Positions 8,213 to 15,383 of a stretch of 46,802 nt of DNA are shown here, piece by piece. Both the position numbers and the translations under genes were made by a program. The first letter of the stretch is position 1. Each line of letters opens with the position of its first letter. The notes under the pieces were generated by a model. It was not told the origin of the DNA, did no database searches, and was given only the letters and a program-made list of their open reading frames with translations. The stretch comes from an uncultured Prevotella sp. (lineage in GTDB: Bacteria > Bacteroidota > Bacteroidia > Bacteroidales > Bacteroidaceae): positions 1-46,802 of the forward strand of contig ONTZ01000022.1 of assembly GCA_900320905.1 (NCBI GenBank). Direction: 5' to 3'.

Positions 8213-8523
8213 CAGTTTATAGGTTTTATGGTTACGGCGCCTATCGTATCGTGCTGGGCTGTTGCCAAAAGGATGCCGAAGTCATCGTTCTCGTCGATAT
8301 GCAGCAACATAGACTGTGTCTGACGATTGGCACCCTCGGAGAGCATGTTGAAAAAATAGGGGAACAGGTGGTCACTAAGATATGGCTCTGTACGTACGGG
8401 CATGGCAATACAGACGGGGGCGCCTGCATACCCATTTATATATGTGAAGATGTACTGACGATCATCTGTTTCCTGCAGGATGCCAGCCTCCACATCGTGA
8501 ACAAGTACCTTACACTGTCTCAT
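8212..8523 (-). CDS. hipS: HipS-like antitoxin (HipA N-terminal subdomain as a separate protein)
   Basis: 103 residues matching the 'Couple_hipA' N-terminal subdomain: a small beta fold with FTYINGYAGAPVCIAMPV, a LFPYFFNMLSEG helix and DENDDFGILLA near the end. In E. coli hipBST the equivalent free protein is the antitoxin that binds the HipT kinase. The order B-S-T is the same here. It overlaps hipB by 14 bases and hipT by 1 base, so the three are one tightly coupled transcript. Gene symbol is given by analogy of architecture. Confidence 0.8.
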   Translation of the reverse strand: MRQCKVLVHDVEAGILQETDDRQYIFTYINGYAGAPVCIAMPVRTEPYLSDHLFPYFFNMLSEGANRQTQSMLLHIDENDDFGILLATAQHDTIGAVTIKPIN

Positions 8524-8746
8524 AATCCAAAGTCTTTAACTTGATATCCATCTGTAATCCAAGCGTATCGAGAACGGTCAACAGGGTACTGAACTGTGGA
8601 TTGCCTTCTCCACGCTCGATTGCCACCAACGTGTTCAGTCCCACACCAGCCAAATCTGCAAGGGTCTGTTGGTTCACGCCCAGATGCTTCCGTCTCTCCT
8701 TGATGATGATTCCGATTTCTTTTGCATCCATATTGCTTTCTGCCAT
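8510..8746 (-). CDS. hipB: HipB-like XRE-family repressor
   Basis: 78 residues, nearly all one Cro/CI helix-turn-helix (IIIKERRKHLGVNQQTLADL..VGLNTLVAIERGEGNP), with a short C-terminal strand (LGLQMDIKLKTL) typical of HipB. It would repress its own operon and increase kinase neutralisation. Two palindromic operators lie upstream, one touching the proposed ATG. Met6 (8731) is an alternative start that would place that operator further from the coding region. First gene of hipBST. Confidence 0.85.
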   Translation of the reverse strand: MAESNMDAKEIGIIIKERRKHLGVNQQTLADLAGVGLNTLVAIERGEGNPQFSTLLTVLDTLGLQMDIKLKTLDYETV

Positions 8747-8747
8747 T

Positions 8748-8761
8748 CACAATAAGTTGTG
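8748..8761. promoter_or_regulatory. hipB: HipB operator O1 (CACAATAAGTTGTG)
   Basis: Perfect CACAA-n4-TTGTG palindrome, 2 bases upstream of the hipB ATG. It shares CACAATAA and TGTG with the second site at 8809, 61 bp away. Confidence 0.6.
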
Positions 8762-8770
8762 ATTTCGCTG

Positions 8771-8801
8771 CAAAGATAGGAAAAAGAATTGAAACCTCCA
8801 A
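8771..8801 (-). promoter_or_regulatory. hipBST promoter
   Basis: On the minus strand TTGG (8801-8798), 19 bases, TATCTTTG (8778-8771). It lies between the two operators, so bound HipB would bracket RNA polymerase. Confidence 0.6.
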
Positions 8802-8808
8802 GTAAAAT

Positions 8809-8822
8809 CACAATAAAGTGTG
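8809..8822. promoter_or_regulatory. hipB: HipB operator O2 (CACAATAAAGTGTG)
   Basis: Near copy of O1 on the far side of the promoter; CACA-n6-TGTG inverted repeat. Confidence 0.55.
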
Positions 8823-8823
8823 A

Positions 8824-9075
8824 GATTGAGACGTGAAAGTTTACTTTTCGTATAATGCACTTGCCGTTCAATGCCATTTCCTCGTTCTTGCGTCTCGTTA
8901 GTAGCGGCAAAGCCGAGCGTCTTTGTGTCACCCCGCAGATGCTTTCCAAAATTCGCAAAAACATCTGTAATACGTAACTTTGTACCGCCAAATCACTTTT
9001 GAGGCCGGTCTCCTTCAATCAGGTCTGTGTATAAATGCATTTGTAATACGTAACTTTGTACCGCTAAATTCGCCA
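8824..9075. repeat. Gene-free stretch with two 31-nt direct repeats and a hipBST-flanking repeat
   Basis: AT(C/T)TGTAATACGTAACTT... at 8963-8993 and 9039-9069 are 76 bp apart, differ at two positions, and each contains TAACTTTG (a -7 consensus). The right flanking repeat of hipBST lies between them at 9004-9032. A 17-base word at 8903-8919 (AGCGGCAAAGCCGAGCG) recurs inside mnmG. I see no convincing gene here. Confidence 0.55.
9004..9032 (+). repeat. Right copy of the imperfect direct repeat flanking hipBST
   Basis: GCCGGTC...CTTCAATCAGGTCTGTGTAT, same orientation as 7135-7162. Confidence 0.45.
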
Positions 9076-9079
9076 ATAT

Positions 9080-9715
9080 GTCATCCCCCACCCTGGAAAA
9101 GTCTGCCCTAAATCTGGGGCAAGCCATTCCGACCCTGGAAAAGTCTGCCCTAAATCTGGGGCAAGCCATTCCAACCCTGGAAAAGTCTGCCCTGAATCCG
9201 GGGTAAGCCATTCCGACCCCGGAAGAGTCTGCCCTGAATCTGAGGCATATTATTCCGACCCTGGTAAAGTCTGCCCTGAATCTGGGGCAAGGAATTCTGA
9301 TCTCGGGAAAGTCTGCCCTGAATCTGTGGCAAGTCATTCCGACCCCGGAAAAGTCTGTCCTGAATCTGGGGCAAGAAATTCCGACCTCGGAAAAGTATGC
9401 CCTGAATCTGGGGCATATTTCTGCACCCCCTGCATAAGTCTGCCCCGAACCTGAGGCACGTTTCTGCACCCTGTGCATAAGTCTGCCCTGCACCTGAGGC
9501 ACGTTTCTGCACCACGTGCATAAATATGCCCTGAACCTGGGGCACGTTTCTGCACCCCGTGCATAAATATGCCCTGAACCTGGGACACGTTTCTGCACCC
9601 CGTGCATAAGTCTGCCCTGAATCTGGGACACGTTTCTGCACCCCGTGCATAAGTCTGCCCTAAATCTGAGGCTAGGTTTTCAAACTTTTGTATGGTCTAT
9701 CTCGAATCCGAGGCA
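9080..9715. repeat. Tandem array of about 15 palindromic 42/43-bp units
   Basis: The word (A)GTCTGCCCTGAATCTGgGGCA recurs with starts at about 9101, 9143, 9185, 9227, 9269, 9311, 9353, 9395 (42-bp steps) and then 9438, 9481, 9524, 9567, 9610, 9653 (43-bp steps), with a decayed unit at 9695. Each unit holds an inverted repeat TGCC-n10-GGCA. A second hairpin lies in the linker: TTCCG-n4-CGGAA type in the first half, TGCAC-CCC-GTGCA in the second. No unique spacers, so it is not CRISPR. The 43-bp half breaks any reading frame. A second array of the same family is at 39780-40125. Confidence 0.9.
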
Positions 9716-9738
9716 TTATATTGTAGGGTAATAATGGC

Positions 9739-9951
9739 CTAATGAAGAATCAGGTTCAGACTTTCCTCTTTGTTTCCAATGTAGAGTAAAATAGGTTCAG
9801 TGCAGGATATGTTGTAAGACAACTGCCCCGAAACCCGCGTAAACAAATGCCACCTCACACTGCACCAGTCCTTTCTCTGAACATCAATCAATATGCAGTC
9901 CTTATCTCCGTTCAGCCGAATTTGCAATTCGGCTGCTATGAGTATAAGCAT
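9739..9951 (-). CDS. Doubtful 70-residue ORF
   Basis: An ORF of 70 residues (begins MLILIAAELQIRLNGDKDCI, Cys- and Trp-rich further on) in otherwise gene-free DNA beyond the repeat array. No domain, no clear ribosome site or promoter. A strong hairpin (AGCCGAATT-TGC-AATTCGGCT, 9914-9934) lies inside its first codons, which argues against translation. It may be the remnant of a gene or part of a repeated intergenic sequence. Listed only for completeness. Confidence 0.2.
   Translation of the reverse strand: MLILIAAELQIRLNGDKDCILIDVQRKDWCSVRWHLFTRVSGQLSYNISCTEPILLYIGNKEESLNLILH
9914..9934. repeat. Hairpin, 9-bp perfect arms
   Basis: AGCCGAATT-TGC-AATTCGGCT. Nearby at 9948-9960 stands GCATTTGTAATGC, resembling GCATTTGTAATACG at 9037 on the other side of the array, so the array seems bracketed by related short sequences. 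Confidence 0.5.
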
Positions 9952-10018
9952 TTGTAATGCGCTTAAATAATCAAAACAATTACCTCACAACGTGCCTGTC
10001 CCCCTGTGTCCTACTACA

Positions 10019-11584
10019 TCACTGAGGATGAACTCGGCTGGCACTCAGATAACCAATAAAACGACCTTCCTCGTCAAAGACTTTCACCCATTTATCATTA
10101 TACGGTTCAAACAAAAAAACTTCCCCGTCATATATACGCGTAACTATATCTGCATCTTTTGATGGCTTTAAACGGACGTTGGTATATCCATCAGGGTCGT
10201 TAATAGTTGCTTTCTGGCCATACTCAACGTCCATTAACCTGTCGTCTTGAGCTTGCCATTCTTCGAAAAGGTTTGCTATTGTGCTCAGCAAGTCTTGTGC
10301 TTTTGCCTGTTGACTTGCATTCATATTATCTTCAGCCGCCTCATATATTTCAAGGAGCCCAGAATATCTTTCAGCATAATGTGACCCTGCGGTGCTTGTT
10401 GAAGGAACTCCCTTTTCAATGCAATCCTTCATGCTTCTGGCAAAATCCTCAAGGTCATTAATCAGTTCTTCTCCTTCTTGCGAGCCTAGTGATTCTGTGA
10501 TTTGTCCTGTCACATCCGAATCAGGAACTTCATATTTTTCGAAATCAATAGAGTTACTGCTGCCCAAAGTTGATTTGTCGGAATCACACATAACAAGCAA
10601 ACCTGCGATGATAGCTGCACCTATCAGCCCTGCACCCATTAATATCGGACCAGTGTAGGCAGAAGATTCTTTTAGATTATAAGTTGCTTCTTTCAGGCTA
10701 TCTTTAAATGTGTATAGATAGGACAAATACATAACGAATGAAGCCAAGGGAGAAGACTCTATCAGCGAAAGAGAATTTGCAGCAATCATTCCATATACAA
10801 TAGCGATTATGGGATAAGCGATGAATACGATTCCTAAACCTTTTAGCACATTGGTGTAGTTGCATATTAGTATGATGCCAATTACAACATAACAGACGAT
10901 AGATATTAAACTTATAATTAATTGAAAGGTTTCCTGTTCTTCCTCGAGAATATAGAAGATTTCCATATAATCAAAGTATGCAACAATAGCTAAAAGAATT
11001 ATCAAACTGATACATAGAAATCCAATTGGCTTCCCTAATCTTTTAGTTAAATTGATTAATAGAAATACAAGACCTGCTTCTCCAATCCAACCTAAAGCAA
11101 GAGTAAGCCAATAAGGAATCCAGTTAGCAAAATCAACGAGAAGTCCCCAGATGCCTTGACCACCATGACTTATTCCACATTCTTGCATCGCACTTGCAAA
11201 ACTTCCCAAAACAGCAATCCAAAAGAATATGGTAGCCCACAAAGGAATATCAATGTTTGAATCTCCAATTTTGTTTTCTTGATCAACCTCGATACTTCCA
11301 TCTTTTGGAGTGTCCTCCACAGCAACTCCTTTTTCTTTCAAATAGACTTTTGCCGCCTCAATGTCGCCATCAGTGACATCAATAGCATCTTTTGCATCCT
11401 TAAGACTTACCCCTGTGGTCTCTTTTAATTCCTTTACCAACAGAAGTTTGCTGATAGTGTCATTCTCATTATTCTCAGAAGCACTTGAGTCTTCTTCCAG
11501 CCATTCTCCACAATGTTTACATTTCTTGGCTACTGCCAAGATTTCTTCGCCACAATACCGGCATCTTTTTGTTTCCTTCTCCAT
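10019..11584 (-). CDS. Zinc-ribbon / EF-Ts UBA-like / multi-pass membrane / SH3 protein
   Basis: 521 residues from the ATG at 11584, chosen because the zinc ribbon begins there (CRYCGEEILAVAKKCKHCGEWL, a UPF0547-like CxxC..CxxC). Next, about residues 47-85, comes a domain like the UBA/TS-N helix bundle of elongation factor Ts (VKELKETTGVSLKDAKDAI..GDIEAAKVYLKEKG). Then six to eight hydrophobic helices, a region rich in acidic residues, and a C-terminal bacterial SH3-like domain (YTNVRLKPSKDADIVTRIYDG). Zinc ribbon and UBA-like part would be cytoplasmic, and the SH3 could meet the periplasm or wall. I know no family with this whole order. It lies 208 bases downstream of a structured RNA candidate on the same strand. 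Confidence 0.7.
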   Translation of the reverse strand: MEKETKRCRYCGEEILAVAKKCKHCGEWLEEDSSASENNENDTISKLLLVKELKETTGVSLKDAKDAIDVTDGDIEAAKVYLKEKGVAVEDTPKDGSIEVDQENKIGDSNIDIPLWATIFFWIAVLGSFASAMQECGISHGGQGIWGLLVDFANWIPYWLTLALGWIGEAGLVFLLINLTKRLGKPIGFLCISLIILLAIVAYFDYMEIFYILEEEQETFQLIISLISIVCYVVIGIILICNYTNVLKGLGIVFIAYPIIAIVYGMIAANSLSLIESSPLASFVMYLSYLYTFKDSLKEATYNLKESSAYTGPILMGAGLIGAAIIAGLLVMCDSDKSTLGSSNSIDFEKYEVPDSDVTGQITESLGSQEGEELINDLEDFARSMKDCIEKGVPSTSTAGSHYAERYSGLLEIYEAAEDNMNASQQAKAQDLLSTIANLFEEWQAQDDRLMDVEYGQKATINDPDGYTNVRLKPSKDADIVTRIYDGEVFLFEPYNDKWVKVFDEEGRFIGYLSASRVHPQ

Positions 11585-11792
11585 TTTGCTAAAATCTTTA
11601 GTAATTAATAAGTTTAAAGTCATCCCACCCGACAAAAGGTATGACAAAACCATAAAGGCCATAAGCCATCATAGTTCCATCCCTATGTTCGGAATTTATG
11701 ATTTCTGCTATACTGAAAAACCAATATCGGTTTACCTGAATTTCATTGCTTTCAAAACACAAATTACCGATATTTTCTTTACTATAAATAAT
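11585..11792. other. Leader region between the RNA element and the zinc-ribbon gene
   Basis: About 200 AT-rich bases with an in-frame extension of the zinc-ribbon ORF (26 codons, hydrophobic but without a signal cleavage site) that I do not regard as coding. No clear promoter consensus seen. Confidence 0.35.
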
Positions 11793-12014
11793 AAAAAAGG
11801 CGGAACCGTTCGATGCTTATCTAATCTCTGGTACCGCCAAGTAACCATAAACGGAAACAAGCATGAATAGTCCACGCCTATCAAGCGTGAACTTTCAACT
11901 ACTTATTCTTTCCGTTTCGAAGTTTTGGCGGTTTCGAGATTAAAGAACAAGAGCAAAAGCTCAAATATGTATTTCAAAGCATACGAACAGAAACGCTATT
12001 CTGTAAGTTAATAA
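11793..12014 (-). ncRNA. Candidate structured RNA element, copy 1
   Basis: On the minus strand it matches 37651-37867 over its whole length. Order: ACAGA..TCTGT hairpin, GAGC-TTTT-GCTC hairpin, outer stem TAATCTC/GAGATTA, stem CCGCCAA/TTGGCGG, stem AAACGGAAA/TTTCCGTTT, inner hairpin GTTCACGC/GCGTGGAC, then GGTTCCGCC followed by six T. Stem sequences differ from copy 2 but still pair. GGCGG can alternatively pair with the last CCGCC to make a terminator. It lies downstream of a DUF2442 gene and upstream of the zinc-ribbon gene. Confidence 0.6.
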
Positions 12015-12148
12015 TTTTGTTTATTAATTCTCTGTGACCTCGTGAGGCTGTGCCTTAACGAAAGTCTTGGTTAGCGTTCTTTCTGTTTTCTACTTCATTG
12101 GCATATTCGTTTTAAAGGGTTTGACATTATTATTATATCCGAATGATA
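12015..12148. other. Spacer between DUF2442 and RNA element
   Basis: No gene. The minus strand carries short inverted words around AACGCTAACC and CTCACGAGG. No promoter found with confidence. Confidence 0.3.
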
Positions 12149-12415
12149 CTATCCGACAGGGGCTGGCTCGGCTGCCATTACTGGTGGCCATTCCCTTCCG
12201 TTTTCTAATAAATATTCGGGGGCAATATCCGCACCATTGACCCAGAAGATTGTACCATCAAGACCAAATTGCTTGAATTGTTCTTTGTCCTTCAATTCTT
12301 CGAACATTGGGAATTTCAGCAAAGGCTCCAAATCAACATACTTAGTCTGCCCGTTGTTAAACCAACAAAGCAGCGAGTAATCGCCCATATATTCTACATC
12401 TGTTACTTTCAGCAT
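12149..12415 (-). CDS. DUF2442 domain protein
   Basis: 88 residues with the DUF2442 pattern: an N-terminal strand pair reading out as 'sequence to be obeyed' (LLCWFNNGQTKYVDLEPLL), a helix (MFEELKD), then W-V-N-G-A-DIAPEYLLEN, similar to the 'WxxGxDIAPExLY' end of the family. The function of DUF2442 is not established; it often pairs with DUF4160 in toxin-antitoxin-like modules, but no DUF4160 gene is next to this copy. A -7-like TATATTTG lies upstream (minus strand, about 12440). It is followed by a structured RNA element, as is the other DUF2442 gene at 37339. Confidence 0.75.
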   Translation of the reverse strand: MLKVTDVEYMGDYSLLCWFNNGQTKYVDLEPLLKFPMFEELKDKEQFKQFGLDGTIFWVNGADIAPEYLLENGREWPPVMAAEPAPVG

Positions 12416-12451
12416 AATCCTACCAAAATGGTATTACGGTGCAAATATAGA

Positions 12452-12480
12452 CAAAAAAACCGAAAGTGAAAAACTTTCGG
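12452..12480 (-). terminator. Terminator of lgt
   Basis: On the minus strand CCGAAAG-7 nt-CTTTCGG followed by seven T, 22 bases after the lgt stop. Confidence 0.7.
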
Positions 12481-12501
12481 CGAATTATTTATGAAATATA
12501 C

Positions 12502-13350
12502 CTATGCGGACGGTTTCTTTTTAGCCCTCAACATACAAAAGACACCGAGGATAATGAAGGGGATGGAGAGGATCTGCCCCATGTCGATGGGGAGGGAGGC
12601 CTCGAAGGCTTCCTGGATCTCCTTGGTGTACTCGATGAAGAAGCGGAAGGTGAAGATATACGTCAGACAGAAGCCGAAGTACCAGCCTGTGCCAATCTTC
12701 TCAGGCATTTTCTTATGGAGCGCCCACATGATGAAGAAAAGGATGGCGTAGGCGATGGCTTCGTAGAGTTGTCCGGGATGGCGGGGCACAGCATCCACTT
12801 TCTCGAAGATAAAGGCCCAGGGCACGTCTGTGATCTTGCCGATAATCTCAGAGTTCATCAGGTTGCCAAGGCGGATAAAACAGGCCGTGGTGCCTGTGGC
12901 GATGGCGATATTGTCGAGTACTGTCCAGATGCTGAGTTTGGTCTTGCGGACATAGAGCCAGAGGGCGATCATCAAACCTAAGGTACCTCCGTGCGAGGCC
13001 AGGCCTGCATAGCCTGTCAGTTTCCAGCCTCCATCCGCCATGAAGTGAATAGGCAACAGCATCTCCACAAAACCCTTCCACGAAGTCAGGAAGTCCTGCG
13101 GCTGGTAGAAGATACAGTGGCCTAAGCGGGCACCAATCAGGATACCGAAGAAGCAGTAGATAAAGAGGGGATCGAAGAGTTCATCCTTGATCTTCTGCTC
13201 CTTGTAGAGCCGCTTCACGACGAGATAGGCCAGTGCCAGTCCGATGATCCACATCAGTCCGTACCAGCGCACCGTCAAGGGGCCTAAATGAAAGGCCTCC
13301 AAGTCCGGATTCCAGACGATATAAAGGAAGTCGTTAATCATTGATGTCAT
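12502..13350 (-). CDS. lgt: Prolipoprotein diacylglyceryl transferase
   Basis: 282 residues, the usual size, with seven membrane helices. It transfers diacylglycerol from phosphatidylglycerol to the lipobox cysteine, the first step for the many lipoproteins in this window. Family signatures: [13 protein letters not shown] near helix 1, the HGG motif ([12 protein letters not shown]) and the Lgt signature [21 protein letters not shown] with its Arg and Asn-x-x-x-Glu. The RHPGQLYEA motif follows. It lies 31 bases downstream of ychF, with a TATCAAGA-T-TCTTGATA palindrome between, and is probably cotranscribed with it. The C-terminus is short and basic. Met4 is a possible alternative start. Confidence 0.95.
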   Translation of the reverse strand: MTSMINDFLYIVWNPDLEAFHLGPLTVRWYGLMWIIGLALAYLVVKRLYKEQKIKDELFDPLFIYCFFGILIGARLGHCIFYQPQDFLTSWKGFVEMLLPIHFMADGGWKLTGYAGLASHGGTLGLMIALWLYVRKTKLSIWTVLDNIAIATGTTACFIRLGNLMNSEIIGKITDVPWAFIFEKVDAVPRHPGQLYEAIAYAILFFIMWALHKKMPEKIGTGWYFGFCLTYIFTFRFFIEYTKEIQEAFEASLPIDMGQILSIPFIILGVFCMLRAKKKPSA

Positions 13351-13357
13351 GTTTTTA

Positions 13358-13374
13358 TATCAAGATTCTTGATA
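13358..13374. repeat. 17-bp palindrome between ychF and lgt
   Basis: TATCAAGA-T-TCTTGATA, perfect 8-bp arms. A related word (TATCAAGAATTTGAG) forms the long hairpin at 19225-19303. Could be an attenuator or processing site. Confidence 0.45.
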
Positions 13375-13381
13375 ATTAAAA

Positions 13382-14482
13382 TCAAACGTTGAATCTGAAG
13401 TGCATGATATCGCCGTCCTGGACGATGTAGTCCTTACCCTCGACGGCCAGTTTGCCTGCTTCGCGGACGGCCGCCTCAGAGCCATACTGGATATAGTCGT
13501 CGTACTTGATGACCTCGGCGCGGATAAAGCCCTTTTCGAAGTCGGTGTGAATGACACCAGCACACTGAGGTGCCTTCCAGCCCTTCTTATAGGTCCAGGC
13601 CTTCACCTCCATCTCACCAGCGGTGATGAATGTCTCAAGGTTCAACAGGGCGTAGGCCTTCTTGATGAGGCGGTTCACACCACTCTCCTCCAACCCTAAT
13701 TCTTCGAGGAACATCTGCTTGTCCTCGTAACTCTCGAGTTCGGCGATATCCTCTTCTGTCTTGGCGGCGATGATCATCATTTCAGCACCTTCTTCCTGAG
13801 CCAACTCCCCTACCCTCTTCGTAAAGTCGTTGCCACTCTTGGCGTCAGTCTCACCGACGTTGCAGACATAGAGCACAGGCTTTGAAGTAAGCAGAAACAG
13901 ATTACGGGCACAGTCCTGTTCGTCCTTTGTCTCAAACTCTACGATACGCGCGTTCTTACCCTGTTCCAGCACCTCCTTATAAGCCTTCAAGACGGTGACT
14001 TCTATCTTTGCGTCCTTATTACCGGCAGCAGCGGCTTTCTCCGTCTTGGCGAGACGGCTCTCGATGGTCTCGAGGTCTTTTAGTTGCAACTCTGTATCGA
14101 TAATCTCCTTGTCGCGGATGGGATCGATGGTGCCATCCACGTGGGTGATATTCTCATCCTCGAAACAACGGAGCACATGGATGATCGCATCTGTCTCACG
14201 GATATTTCCCAGGAACTTATTGCCAAGTCCCTCACCCTTCGAAGCACCCTTCACCAGACCTGCGATATCAACGATCTCACAGGTGGCAGGCACGATACGC
14301 CCTGGATGCACCAACTCGGCGAGTTTCGTCAGTCTCTCATCAGGAACGGTGATGACACCCACGTTGGGTTCAATCGTACAAAAGGGGAAGTTGGCTGCCT
14401 GTGCCTTCGCACTCGACAAACAATTAAATAAGGTGGACTTGCCCACATTCGGCAGTCCGACAATACCACATTTTAATGCCAT
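13382..14482 (-). CDS. ychF: Redox-regulated P-loop ATPase YchF/OLA1
   Basis: 366 residues, full length. An Obg-like P-loop NTPase that binds ATP rather than GTP and associates with ribosomes, with a role in stress responses. G1 GLPNVGKST at the start, switch I region FCTIEPNVG, G3 DIAGLVKGA, then the altered G4 (LYVCNVGE, NxxE in place of NKxD), which gives ATP preference. A coiled-coil insert (about 130-170) and a C-terminal TGS domain (GWKAPQCAGVIHTDFEKGFIRAEV) complete the family order. Its promoter lies at 14512-14543. lgt follows on the same strand. Confidence 0.96.
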   Translation of the reverse strand: MALKCGIVGLPNVGKSTLFNCLSSAKAQAANFPFCTIEPNVGVITVPDERLTKLAELVHPGRIVPATCEIVDIAGLVKGASKGEGLGNKFLGNIRETDAIIHVLRCFEDENITHVDGTIDPIRDKEIIDTELQLKDLETIESRLAKTEKAAAAGNKDAKIEVTVLKAYKEVLEQGKNARIVEFETKDEQDCARNLFLLTSKPVLYVCNVGETDAKSGNDFTKRVGELAQEEGAEMMIIAAKTEEDIAELESYEDKQMFLEELGLEESGVNRLIKKAYALLNLETFITAGEMEVKAWTYKKGWKAPQCAGVIHTDFEKGFIRAEVIKYDDYIQYGSEAAVREAGKLAVEGKDYIVQDGDIMHFRFNV

Positions 14483-14511
14483 TTTCTTTTATAGACGTTT
14501 ATATTTGGGTG

Positions 14512-14543
14512 CAAAGGTACGATTAAGTGAGCAAAAATCCAAA
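14512..14543 (-). promoter_or_regulatory. ychF promoter
   Basis: Minus strand TTTG (14543-14540), 20 bases, TACCTTTG (14519-14512). Confidence 0.65.
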
Positions 14544-14610
14544 TATCTTGCAACTTTTTGTATCTTTACAACGTCAAACAGACAAAGTGAAACTAAAAAA
14601 GCGAAGGAAT

Positions 14611-15348
14611 ATGAAGACAAATCTGTTATTGGCGTTGGTAGCCATGCTGCTCTCAGCATCGTCGTGTTCAGTCAATCTTGGAGAGGGTACGGAAAGAATC
14701 GAACCCAGTTCGAACATCGTTAAGAACAAGTATCCGATGGAGGCTTTTGACAAGGTGGAAAGTCATGTGGTGGGTAATATCCAACTGGTGCAGAGTGACC
14801 AGAGTCGTGTGACGCTGTCGGCCCCTGAGAACTATATCGATTTATTCAGCATCAATAACGATCACGGTAAGTTGGAGATTAACTTCGCGAAGGATAATAT
14901 CAATATCGACGCGAGCAATATCACCATTATCGTCTATACGCCGACACTTCATAAAGTCAAGAACTCTGGTGCGGCTGATGTCCGTTCAGACAGTCTGACT
15001 ACCGATGAACTGGAGATCGACAACTCTGGTGTAGGAGCCTTTGATCTGGCTCATATCAGGGCTCGCGAAGTAGAGGTGAAGTGCAGTGGTGTTGGCAGTA
15101 TCAAACTGAGTGGTAAGACTGAGGAGGCCGAATACGAATGCAGTGGTGTGGGCAACATCAATGCCGTTGATCTGAAGGCTCTCCATGTGGAGGCTGTGGT
15201 CAGTGGAGTAGGGGGTATCAAGTGCTTCGCCTCAGACTTTATCAAGGGGCGTGTCTCTGGTGTTGGAGGCTTGGAATATGCCGGCAATCCGCGAGGGGCG
15301 CAACTCGATAAATCGTCGATGGTGGGGAGTATCTCAGAAATTAAATAG
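14611..15348 (+). CDS. DUF2807 (GIN domain) lipoprotein
   Basis: 245 residues. I chose the ATG at 14611 (GAAGGAAT upstream) because it begins the signal peptide, which ends in a lipobox-like SASSC (Cys19); the frame extends further upstream without a signal. The body is DUF2807, the 'auto-transporter adhesin head GIN' fold: six evenly spaced turns NSGAADV, NSGVGAF, CSGVGSI, CSGVGNI, VSGVGGI, VSGVGGL that build a right-handed beta-helix. Role unknown; probably a surface or periplasmic structural lipoprotein. Transcribed divergently from ychF and ends at a bidirectional terminator shared with polA. Confidence 0.85.
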   Translation: MKTNLLLALVAMLLSASSCSVNLGEGTERIEPSSNIVKNKYPMEAFDKVESHVVGNIQLVQSDQSRVTLSAPENYIDLFSINNDHGKLEINFAKDNINIDASNITIIVYTPTLHKVKNSGAADVRSDSLTTDELEIDNSGVGAFDLAHIRAREVEVKCSGVGSIKLSGKTEEAEYECSGVGNINAVDLKALHVEAVVSGVGGIKCFASDFIKGRVSGVGGLEYAGNPRGAQLDKSSMVGSISEIK

Positions 15349-15351
15349 AAT

Positions 15352-15382
15352 AAAGGTCAGGCATTCAAACCTGACCTTTTTA
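15352..15382. terminator. Bidirectional terminator between the GIN lipoprotein and polA
   Basis: AAAGGTCAGG-8 nt-CCTGACCTTT followed by T-rich sequence on the plus strand and preceded by A-rich sequence for the minus strand; serves both convergent genes. Confidence 0.8.
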
Positions 15383-15383
15383 T

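Noticed and set aside
8212-8523. Frameshifted single hipA gene
   Set aside because: The kinase gene has its own ATG overlapping the hipS stop (TGATG), both frames are clean, and the split matches known hipBST architecture.
8903-8919. Terminator for hipBST or the array
   Set aside because: CGGC-AAA-GCCG is too short and has no T run; it is better explained as part of a repeated word.
9511-9520. Third parS site (CCACGTGC in array 1)
   Set aside because: Only the central CACGTG is shared; it is one diverged unit of the palindromic array.
8993-9650. Overlapping repeat-rich ORFs of 84-212 residues on the minus strand (and 39946-40217 on the plus strand)
   Set aside because: They exist only because the 42-bp period keeps a frame; the 43-bp units shift it, several frames are open at once, and no start signal is visible.
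9080-9715. CRISPR array
   Set aside because: Units are contiguous and similar along their whole length; there are no unique spacers and no cas genes.
11793-12014. tmRNA, 6S RNA or RNase P RNA
   Set aside because: No tRNA-like end, no tag-reading frame, no long bubble hairpin of 6S, and two copies would be odd for these.
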